From NCBI GenBank assembly GCA_049509675.1, contig JBEKZQ010000266.1, positions 1 to 8,855 of the forward strand: a stretch of 8,855 nt of DNA, written 5' to 3'. The notes beneath the pieces were generated by a model that worked only from the letters and a program-made list of their open reading frames with translations, searched no databases and was not told where the DNA came from. Position 1 is the first letter of the stretch, and every line of letters starts with the position of its first letter. The translations under genes and the position numbers were made by a program. This document shows, piece after piece, positions 1-5,390 of the stretch. Source of the DNA: JBEKZQ01 sp049509675 (GTDB taxonomy: Bacteria; Planctomycetota; Planctomycetia; Pirellulales; Thermoguttaceae).

Positions 1-1
1 C

Positions 2-946
2 CAGAACGGCAAGGAGGTGACCGTGCTGGTGGAGTTGCGGGCCCGCTTCGATGAAGCCCGCAATATCCAGTGGGCCCGGCGGCTCGAGGACGCCGGCTGC
101 CACGTGATCTACGGCATTGCCGGCTACAAGACGCATGCCAAGGCATTGTTGATCGTCCGCCGCGAATCGCAGCGGATCCAGCGCTATGTGCATCTGGCCA
201 CGGGCAATTACAACGACCGCACCGCGCGGCTCTACTCCGACCTCGGCTTGATCACTTCGGACCGCGACATGGCCGGCGACGTGGCCGCCTTCTTCAACCT
301 CCTGACCGGCGTTTCGGAAATGGTGGGCTGGTCGAAACTGACCATTGCCCCCACCGGCCTGCGGCAGCGCTTCGTGGACCTCATCGACCGCGAGATCCAG
401 GCCTCCACCCCCGATCGCCCCGGGCTGATCATGGCCAAGACCAACTCGCTGCAAGACAGCGAGATTTGCCGGGCCCTGTTCCGCGCCAGCCAGGCGGGCG
501 TGAAGGTTCTGTTGAATGTCCGCGGCATCTGCTGCCTGCGGCCGGGGGTCGCCGGCTTCTCCGAGAACATCGAGGTCTCGTCGATCATCGATCGCTTCCT
601 GGAGCACGCCCGCATCTTCTATTTCCGCAACGGCGGCCACGAGGAAGTCTATCTGAGCAGTGCCGACTGGATGATGCGCAACCTGACCAAGCGGCTGGAA
701 ATCCTCTTCCCGGTCATCGATGCGGGCCTGCAGCGGCGTCTGATCGACATCTTGCACACCTACTTTGCCGACAACGTCAAGTCGCGCTGGCTCCGCAGCG
801 ACGGCACCTACGAACCACTGCAACGCGAAGGCCCGCGGGTCCGCGCCCAGGAGAAGTTCTACAAGGACGCGCTGGATGCCATTCGCTTGGCCCAGCGCAC
901 CGCGCAGCAATTCCGCCCCTTGGAACGGCCCCGGGAACAGGGATGA
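2..946 (+). CDS. ppk1: Polyphosphate kinase 1, C-terminal part (5' end outside window)
   Basis: PPK1 reversibly transfers the gamma-phosphate of ATP onto polyphosphate through a phosphohistidine. The frame is open from base 2, so the gene starts upstream; the GTG at 17 is internal. Numbering residues from that GTG, 'KTHAK' gives His40, 'YVHLATGN' gives His59 and 'FLEHARIFYF' gives His197. The spacings of 19 and 157 residues equal those between E. coli PPK His435, His454 and His592, so the catalytic set is intact. Other family blocks are 'NYNDRTARLYSDLGLIT', 'VRGICCLRPG' and 'GGHEEVYLSSADWMMRNL'. The tail ends about 40 residues after 'DNVKSRWL', as in full-length PPK1. The next gene on this strand starts 163 bases downstream, a gap in which I found no gene or strong terminator. 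I see no frameshift. Identity is very secure; only the N-terminus is missing. Confidence 0.97.
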   Translation, partial: QNGKEVTVLVELRARFDEARNIQWARRLEDAGCHVIYGIAGYKTHAKALLIVRRESQRIQRYVHLATGNYNDRTARLYSDLGLITSDRDMAGDVAAFFNLLTGVSEMVGWSKLTIAPTGLRQRFVDLIDREIQASTPDRPGLIMAKTNSLQDSEICRALFRASQAGVKVLLNVRGICCLRPGVAGFSENIEVSSIIDRFLEHARIFYFRNGGHEEVYLSSADWMMRNLTKRLEILFPVIDAGLQRRLIDILHTYFADNVKSRWLRSDGTYEPLQREGPRVRAQEKFYKDALDAIRLAQRTAQQFRPLERPREQG

Positions 947-1092
947 GTCGTTGGACGAGAGTTGCCGTTGGAATCCAATCCGTTTCCCTAGAGCGCGCAG
1001 CCCCCCCTTGATATGCGTTGCCATCGGGGAGATACTTAGAGATTCTTGACCGTTTGCAACAGTGTGCGCAAGCTAGCCAACAATCAGCGAAA

Positions 1093-1100
1093 AGAGGAGA
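1093..1100 (+). promoter_or_regulatory. Ribosome binding site of the ADP-forming CoA ligase gene
   Basis: The purine-rich AGAGGAGA lies nine bases before the ATG at 1110, a good Shine-Dalgarno match and spacing. It supports this start over any later in-frame codon. A TTGACC at 1046-1051 could be a -35 box, but no good -10 follows it at the usual spacing. Confidence 0.7.
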
Positions 1101-1109
1101 TCCGGGGCA

Positions 1110-3251
1110 ATGCCCAGTACTCAAGGTCCCACGTCCAAGTTGAACTTCATCTTTGAACCCCGTTCGGTGGCCGTGGTGGGCGCCTCGACCCGGCCCGGAA
1201 CCGTCGGCAACGACATCTTCCGTAATTTGTTGACGGCCGAGTTCAGCGGCTCGGTTTACCCGGTGAACCCGAAGGCATCGAGCATTTACGGCGTGCATGC
1301 CTATGCGACGCTGGCGTCGCTGCCCGAAGCGGCGGATCTGGCGGTGCTGATCGTGCCGGCGTCGGCCGTTCTCAGCGCGGTTGGCGAGGCGATTCGGAGC
1401 GGCGTGAAGGGGCTGGTCGTGATCTCGGCCGGGTTCAAGGAGATAGGGGCGGAAGGGGCGGCCCTGGAACGTCAACTGTGCGACAAGGTGCGTGCCGCCG
1501 GGATCCCGCTGATCGGCCCCAACTGCCTGGGCGTGATCAACACCGACGCCAAGATCCGCATGAACGCCACCTTCGGCCGCAAGATGCCCGCCCACGGCAA
1601 CCTGGCGTTCCTCTCCCAGAGCGGCGCCCTGTGTACCTCGGTGCTCGATTTCGCCGAAGAGCGGAACATGGGCTTCAGCAAGTTCATCAGCTTCGGCAAC
1701 AAGGCCGACGTCAACGAAATCGATCTGTTGGACTACCTGGCCAAGGACGACCAGACCAAGGTCATCGCCATGTATCTGGAAGACGTGACCAATGGGCGGC
1801 TGTTCCTCGAGTCGGCCCGCAAGATCTTTTGGGAAACGCACAAACCGATGTTGTGCCTGAAGTCCGGCCGCTCGCCGGAAGGGGCCAGGGCCGTCAGCAG
1901 CCATACCGGCTCGCTGGCGGGCTCCGATTCGGTGTACGACGCCCTGCTGATCCAGAGCGGCGTGCAGCGGGTAGACACCATCGCCGAGTTGTTCGACTAC
2001 GCCGCCTTGTATACGACCCAGCCGTTGCCGTGCGGCAACCGGCTGGCCATTGTCACCAACGCCGGCGGGCCGGGCATCATGGCCACCGACGCCGCGATTC
2101 GCCATGGCCTGCGCCTGGCGGAGCTCAGCGACAGCACCCGGGAAAAGCTGGCCCCGTCGCTGCCGGCGGCGGCCTCGCTCCGCAATCCGGTCGACGTCAT
2201 CGGCGACGCCCGCCACGACCGCTACAAGGCCGCGGTCCGCACCGTGCTGGAAGATGAGAACGTCGACATGGGCATCGTCATCCTCACGCCGCAGTCGATG
2301 ACCGACATTGAAGAAATAGCCGCCGTCGTGCCGGAGGCGATCAAGGGGATCCCCAAGCCGGTGGTGTGCGCGTTCATGGGGGCCCGCGACGTGGCCGGCG
2401 GCGTGAAACTGCTGCGCGAGGCAGGCGTGCCGAACTACGCCTTCCCCGAAGACGGCGTGAAGAGCCTGGCCGCGGCCCACCGCCTCGTGAGCTTGATGGA
2501 AGTTCCCCGCCGGCAGGTGCCCACCTTCAACGACCTGAAGGTGGAAGAGGCCCGGGGCCTGGTCGCCGCCGCGCTGGCCGGACGCACGGAGCAATACCTG
2601 ACGCAGGCCGAGTGCCGGCCGATGTTCGCCTGCTATGGGCTGCCGCTGTTGAACAGCGGCGTGGCCGGGTGCGCGGAGGAGGCCGCCCGACTGGCCGAGC
2701 AGTTCGGCGGCGCGGTGGTCATGAAAGTCATGTCGGCCGACGTGATCCACAAGTTCGACGCCGGCGGCGTGATCCTGAACGTCAAGGGCGCCGAGGCCGC
2801 CAAGACCGCCTATGAAACGATCTTCGCCAACGTGGAAAAGGCCGTGCCGGGAGCCAAGATCCAGGGCATTCTGGTCGAGCAGATGGCGCCCAAAGGGGTC
2901 GAGGTGATTTTGGGGGCCAGCCGCGACCCGCGCTTCGGGCCGCTGATGATGTTCGGCCTCGGCGGCACGCTCGTGGAAGTCCTCAAAGACGTTTCCTTCC
3001 GCCTGGCGCCGATGTGGCAAATCTCGGCGGAAAAGATGATCCGCGAGATCCGCTCCTTCCAAGTCCTGAACGGCTTCCGAGGCGCCCCGCCCTGTGACAT
3101 CGACAGCATCGTCGACACGCTCCTGCGGCTCTCCACGATGGTCTGCAACCATCCGGAGATCTCGGAGTTGGACATCAATCCTTTGATCGTCCATGCCCGC
3201 GGCCAAGGTTGTTCCGTGGCCGACAGCCGGATCATGCTGCGGAAAGGGTGA
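1110..3251 (+). CDS. ADP-forming acetate/acyl-CoA ligase, fused alpha-beta type
   Basis: Enzymes of this family convert acyl-CoA + ADP + phosphate to a free acid + CoA + ATP (reversible), in the cytoplasm, through phosphohistidines. The 713 residues have the usual order. A CoA-binding Rossmann domain lies near residues 14-110 ('VAVVGASTRPGTVGND', 'VYPVNPK'). Succinyl-CoA ligase-like domains follow, with 'GPNCLGVINT' (136-145), 'SQSGAL' (169-174) and the active-site loop 'SSHTGSLAGSDSVYD' (263-277; His265 is the likely phosphohistidine). An ATP-grasp part from about residue 480 carries 'VIHKFDAGGV' with His547, which fits the second phosphohistidine of beta subunits, and 'GASRDPRFGPLMMFGLGGT' (602-620). 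About 700 residues is normal for the fused form; no GNAT acetyltransferase domain is attached. The ATG has a good ribosome binding site. The acyl substrate (acetate, propionate, branched or aryl acids) cannot be read from sequence. Confidence 0.93.
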   Translation: MPSTQGPTSKLNFIFEPRSVAVVGASTRPGTVGNDIFRNLLTAEFSGSVYPVNPKASSIYGVHAYATLASLPEAADLAVLIVPASAVLSAVGEAIRSGVKGLVVISAGFKEIGAEGAALERQLCDKVRAAGIPLIGPNCLGVINTDAKIRMNATFGRKMPAHGNLAFLSQSGALCTSVLDFAEERNMGFSKFISFGNKADVNEIDLLDYLAKDDQTKVIAMYLEDVTNGRLFLESARKIFWETHKPMLCLKSGRSPEGARAVSSHTGSLAGSDSVYDALLIQSGVQRVDTIAELFDYAALYTTQPLPCGNRLAIVTNAGGPGIMATDAAIRHGLRLAELSDSTREKLAPSLPAAASLRNPVDVIGDARHDRYKAAVRTVLEDENVDMGIVILTPQSMTDIEEIAAVVPEAIKGIPKPVVCAFMGARDVAGGVKLLREAGVPNYAFPEDGVKSLAAAHRLVSLMEVPRRQVPTFNDLKVEEARGLVAAALAGRTEQYLTQAECRPMFACYGLPLLNSGVAGCAEEAARLAEQFGGAVVMKVMSADVIHKFDAGGVILNVKGAEAAKTAYETIFANVEKAVPGAKIQGILVEQMAPKGVEVILGASRDPRFGPLMMFGLGGTLVEVLKDVSFRLAPMWQISAEKMIREIRSFQVLNGFRGAPPCDIDSIVDTLLRLSTMVCNHPEISELDINPLIVHARGQGCSVADSRIMLRKG

Positions 3252-3447
3252 TGACCAGCGGGGCCCGGACATTGGGCCGACCAGGCCACCAGCGGTGCCG
3301 CGCATCGCAGTGCGCCCGGGACCTCAGCCGTCCGGTTAGGGCTGCATGCACCTCCCCCATGCTTAGCCCTGCTGACAGGGCGATATGCCAAATGCGTTGT
3401 CCGGCATGGCTTTGCAATGCCTGTAGAATCTTCTGTTCCGTGCTCAT
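3232..3447 (-). CDS. Possible small helix-turn-helix protein or remnant (weak)
   Basis: A 71-codon ATG-started frame on the minus strand overlaps the 3' end of the CoA ligase gene by 20 bases. Its first 42 residues read like the start of a winged-helix domain: a helix 'STEQKILQALQSH', then 'IWHIALSAGLSMGEVHAALTGRL', which has the spacing of a turn-helix recognition unit. After that the sequence becomes Arg/Trp-rich and no longer looks like a folded domain, so the frame may be a decayed or truncated regulator, or chance. There is no clear Shine-Dalgarno site, and a GC-rich hairpin (3454-3470) lies immediately upstream. I do not recognise a specific family. Chance coding in high-GC DNA is a real alternative. 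Confidence 0.27.
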   Translation of the reverse strand: MSTEQKILQALQSHAGQRIWHIALSAGLSMGEVHAALTGRLRSRAHCDARHRWWPGRPNVRAPLVITLSAA

Positions 3448-3453
3448 ATATCT

Positions 3454-3470
3454 GGCGCGGCGGCCGCGCC
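3454..3470. repeat. Short GC-only hairpin (7-bp stem, 3-base loop)
   Basis: GGCGCGG and CCGCGCC pair perfectly around a CGG loop. No T-tract follows on the plus strand, so it is a poor intrinsic terminator. It lies just upstream of the start of the minus-strand HTH-like frame. It may simply reflect local GC richness. Confidence 0.45.
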
Positions 3471-3575
3471 CTCCCGCGCGGCGACCACGGATCTCCTCTG
3501 TTGTTGTGCGGAATTCTAGCGCCGCGTGTTCGAGGCGGGCAATCGGGCAAATTCCGGCTCGACTGTCAGGGGGGA

Positions 3576-3601
3576 CCGTCAGGGGTAGTGCAAAAGTCGC
3601 G
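3576..3601 (+). repeat. 26-base direct repeat, copy 1
   Basis: This segment, beginning CCGTCAGGGG and ending AAAAGTCGCG, is identical over 26 bases to 3732-3757. The copies start 156 bases apart and flank the long hairpin at 3631-3697. Similarity stops at the 3' edge (AGGTCTCC here, CAATTTGC at copy 2) and fades into G-rich sequence at the 5' edge. A shortened relative, GTCAGGGGG, sits just upstream at 3565-3573. Confidence 0.85.
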
Positions 3602-3630
3602 AGGTCTCCCGGGACACAGGTCCATTCCGT

Positions 3631-3697
3631 ACACTAGCCCGAAGCGCCAGCGAGGGATTTCCGGCGATTCTCCCTTGCTGGCGCGTCGGGCTAGTGT
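3631..3697. repeat. Long inverted repeat (27-base arms, 13-base loop), dispersed family
   Basis: The left arm (3631-3657, beginning ACACTAGCCCGAAGCGCCAG) and right arm (3671-3697) are reverse complements at 25 of 27 positions, separated by 13 bases. The left arm recurs exactly at 8828-8854, so this is a dispersed element rather than a one-off terminator. In my experience the core is very common in Pirellulales intergenic DNA and is often mistranslated as 'SPKRQRG' or 'LARRAS' peptides. The structure would form a strong stem in RNA or single-stranded DNA. It has no coding capacity and no transposase nearby. Whether it is a REP-like element, a miniature transposon or a transcription boundary cannot be decided here. 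Confidence 0.85.
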
Positions 3698-3731
3698 CGC
3701 GCATCGCGACTTCGCGGTTCTCCTGGGGCGG

Positions 3732-3757
3732 CCGTCAGGGGTAGTGCAAAAGTCGCG
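3732..3757 (+). repeat. 26-base direct repeat, copy 2
   Basis: Perfect second copy of 3576-3601. An inverted 8-base piece of it (CGCGACTT at 3705-3712) lies between the hairpin and this copy, so AAGTCGCG at 3750-3757 could pair with it. The repeat ends about 90 bases before the likely -10 box of the pilin-like gene. Confidence 0.85.
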
Positions 3758-3844
3758 CAATTTGCATAGACTGGATAATGTTTCGGCACCCCCCGGGGAC
3801 CAAAAAATCGCGCCCACCTGTAACCATCCGATGCCGGTTTGTGT

Positions 3845-3850
3845 TATAGT
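3845..3850 (+). promoter_or_regulatory. Candidate -10 box for the pilin-like operon
   Basis: TATAGT within a locally AT-richer stretch lies 43 bases before the ATG at 3893. It matches the bacterial -10 consensus well, but the segment 17 bases upstream (AACCAT) is not a recognisable -35. Treat as tentative. Confidence 0.3.
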
Positions 3851-3892
3851 GATGTGAAATAGCAGGCGTCCCTCTTGCGCGCGGGTTCTCTT

Positions 3893-4489
3893 ATGAACGA
3901 TCGGGCCAATCGAAAACCGGCCGCCTTTACCCTGGTGGAACTCCTGGTGGTGATCGCCATCATCGGCGTTCTGATCTCACTGTTGTTCCCCGCCGTGCAG
4001 ATGGCGCGGAACTCGGCGCGTCGCGCGCAATGCCTGACTAACTTGCACCAGATCGGCATAGCATTCGATCAATATGTCAACGATTACAAGGTCTATCCCA
4101 ATGCGGCCGAGATGCAGACCGTGACCCCGAAGCTGCCGACGATCGTGAAGATTCTGGCCAATTACGTCGAGAAGGACACCCATATTTTCCAGTGCCCGGC
4201 CGACGTTCATCCGGTGCCGGGCCTTCCCCCGGAAAACTTCGGCCAGGCCTATTATCAGGCCGAAGGTCTCAGCTACGACTACAATGCCCTGAAGTTTTCC
4301 GGATTCACGCGCCCTCAGGTGATTACTTCCTTCCGCGGCATGCCGCCGGATACCATCCCGCTGTTATACGATTACGACCCGTTCCATGGGCCGTTCGTTC
4401 GACAATCAACTCAAGTCCAATACGATCCCGCCAGCCTGGACGGATTTCGCAACTTTCTATACCTGGACGGGCACGCCGATAATTTCTAG
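3893..4489 (+). CDS. Short prepilin-type (DUF1559-like) protein with H-x-DG style tail
   Basis: This 198-residue protein begins with a type IV prepilin/pseudopilin signal: a basic leader (residues 1-9), then 'AFTLVELLVVIAIIGVLISL'. Cleavage is expected before Phe12, with the conserved Glu at mature position 5 (Glu16), followed by one membrane helix. 'ARRAQCLTNLHQIGIAFDQY' and the end 'FLYLDGHADNF' match the planctomycete DUF1559 pattern, but that family usually runs to about 300 residues, so this is a short variant. Residue -1 is Ala rather than Gly. Such proteins are presumed to assemble into, or be exported by, a type II/IV pilus-like apparatus; the specific role is unknown. The ATG at 3893 was chosen because the leader length is then normal; a TTG at 3875 would add six residues. 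No Shine-Dalgarno is visible. The next gene follows after 21 bases in the same frame, so they are probably cotranscribed. The stop is TAG. Confidence 0.88.
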   Translation: MNDRANRKPAAFTLVELLVVIAIIGVLISLLFPAVQMARNSARRAQCLTNLHQIGIAFDQYVNDYKVYPNAAEMQTVTPKLPTIVKILANYVEKDTHIFQCPADVHPVPGLPPENFGQAYYQAEGLSYDYNALKFSGFTRPQVITSFRGMPPDTIPLLYDYDPFHGPFVRQSTQVQYDPASLDGFRNFLYLDGHADNF

Positions 4490-4497
4490 ATTTTTTC

Positions 4498-4504
4498 AAG
4501 GGGG
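4498..4504 (+). promoter_or_regulatory. Ribosome binding site deciding the GTG start at 4511
   Basis: AAGGGGG ends six bases before the GTG at 4511. It supports independent translation of this gene rather than read-through from the pilin-like frame, which is in the same phase and ends at the TAG 4487-4489. Confidence 0.55.
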
Positions 4505-4510
4505 CTTGCC

Positions 4511-5206
4511 GTGAGAAAGCGCATTGTGATAGCGATCGTCGTGGTGCTTCTGCTGCTGGTCGGAACGACCTGGGGCTTGTTGCGGCGCGGACCTAGTGCG
4601 CAGTTGCAGAAGGTCAAGGCGATGCAGGCAGCCCTCATCAACGACGGGCCAGACGCGGATCGACGCAAGACCTTCGAGGCGATGCGGGGTGAAATGGACC
4701 AATTGAGCCCGGCGGAGCGCGACGCGGCCCGCCGCGACATGCAAGCTTCCTTCGAGAAGCGGATGGACAAGCAGATGGCCGACTATGCCGCCATGAAACC
4801 CGAGGAGCGCGTGGCCTACCTGGATAAGCAGATCGCCCAGGACGAGAAGCGCGCCAAGGACAGGGAGTCGTGGCAAAAACAAAGGGGCAAACGATCTTCC
4901 GGCGGCGGCTCGTCGGGCTCGGGCGGATCCGGCTCCGGCGGATCCGGCGGCGGCGGCGGGTCCGGTGATGGCAGCGCGCCTTTCTCGGGTTCGGGGGTTA
5001 CCCCGGGTACGACCAACGGTGCCCCAGCCGGTCCCCCGAAAGGCGGCCGCGGACGCAACGCCACCATCGAACAGAAGGCCAAGATGCAAAGGCAGCGGCT
5101 CAACGCCACCAGCCCGGAACAACGCGCCCAGCGGGCCCTGTTCATCACCGACATGAACAACCGCCGCGCCCAGTATGGCCTGCCGCCCCTGCGCAGGCCG
5201 TTCTAA
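4511..5206 (+). CDS. Membrane-anchored hypothetical protein with Gly/Ser linker
   Basis: I do not recognise a family. The 231 residues show an N-terminal basic patch and one hydrophobic helix ('IVIAIVVVLLLLVG', about 5-18), so the rest probably lies outside the membrane. A highly charged, probably helical region spans 28-127, then an almost pure Gly/Ser linker (about 129-155), a Pro/Gly/Thr-rich piece, and a basic C-terminal region (180-231). A short motif appears three times: 'LSPAERDAARRDM' (65-77), 'MKPEERVAYLDKQI' (95-108) and 'TSPEQRAQRALFI' (200-212), each a Pro-x-[ER]-R helix start, hinting at degenerate helical repeats. No catalytic motif is visible. It starts 21 bases after the pilin-like gene with a good ribosome binding site, which suggests an operon and perhaps a role at the same envelope site. 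The 5210-5358 repeat array begins four bases after its TAA stop. Confidence 0.75.
   Translation: MRKRIVIAIVVVLLLLVGTTWGLLRRGPSAQLQKVKAMQAALINDGPDADRRKTFEAMRGEMDQLSPAERDAARRDMQASFEKRMDKQMADYAAMKPEERVAYLDKQIAQDEKRAKDRESWQKQRGKRSSGGGSSGSGGSGSGGSGGGGGSGDGSAPFSGSGVTPGTTNGAPAGPPKGGRGRNATIEQKAKMQRQRLNATSPEQRAQRALFITDMNNRRAQYGLPPLRRPF
4925..4954 (+). repeat. Tandem 15-base repeat coding the Gly/Ser linker
   Basis: Two adjacent 15-base units start GGATCCGGC, at 4925 and 4940, and differ at a few positions near their ends. They encode Gly-Ser-Gly units inside the linker of the 231-residue protein. Such in-frame tandem units commonly change number by replication slippage, so linker length may vary between strains. 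Confidence 0.6.
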
Positions 5207-5209
5207 GGT

Positions 5210-5358
5210 AGTGTTCAGTTTTCAGTGTTCAGTGTTCAGTTTGAGGTCGGCGTCTGCGAAATTCCCCACTGAGAACTGATAGGGAGGTTTTCCGGTGGTC
5301 AGCTCTCAATCAACGTGAGCACTCCAAGCTGAAAACTGAAAACTGAACACTTCAAACT
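5210..5358. repeat. Inverted array of 7-base repeats (AGTGTTC / AGTTTTC)
   Basis: The left arm reads as consecutive heptamers AGTGTTC, AGTTTTC, AGTGTTC, AGTGTTC, AGTTTGA (5210-5244). The right arm, read on the minus strand from 5358, gives AGTTTGA, AGTGTTC, AGTTTTC, AGTTTTC. Left heptamers 1-3 (5210-5230) pair with 5331-5351 with one mismatch. An inner, weaker pairing joins 5268-5280 with 5298-5310 (10 of 13 positions). The whole can fold into a long, branched hairpin. It fills nearly all of the gap between the Gly/Ser-linker gene and the RlmN-like gene, and could act as a transcription boundary or be a repeat insertion. No T-tract terminator is attached. Confidence 0.8.
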
Positions 5359-5390
5359 CCGTACTCTTCAAGGACGTTACCGCCGACGAG

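Larger units (their letters stand above)
3252..3892. other. 641-base gene-poor intergenic region carrying nested repeats
   Basis: No convincing protein gene fills this stretch on the plus strand. From left to right it holds the start of the weak minus-strand HTH-like frame, a GC-rich hairpin (3454-3470), a 26-base direct repeat (3576-3601), a long hairpin (3631-3697), a second perfect copy of the 26-base repeat (3732-3757), and a less GC-rich leader before the pilin-like gene. Open frames across the repeats are translations of repeat DNA. Confidence 0.75.

Noticed and set aside
3262..3278. GGCCC/GGGCC stem after the CoA ligase stop as an intrinsic terminator
   Set aside because: The stem is only five base pairs with no T-tract after it.
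777..3305. 842-codon open frame on the minus strand across the CoA ligase gene
   Set aside because: It is fully antisense to a convincing conserved enzyme. Its His/Gln/Arg/Gly-rich composition is what high-GC third codon positions give on the opposite strand, and no domain is visible.
3417..3857. 146-codon plus-strand frame containing 'SPKRQRG' and two 'VVQKSR' copies, and a matching minus-strand frame
   Set aside because: The peptides are translations of the dispersed inverted repeat and the two 26-base direct repeats, whose 156-base offset happens to be a multiple of three. This is a common false protein in such genomes.
4898..4975. Vector or engineered linker contamination, because of GGATCC sites in a Gly/Ser linker
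   Set aside because: The linker lies inside a frame with native-looking flanks, a ribosome site and an operon neighbour; GGATCC is simply a Gly-Ser coding pair.
5210..5358. CRISPR-like array
   Set aside because: Repeats are only 7 bases with no spacers, are inverted halfway, and no cas gene is nearby.
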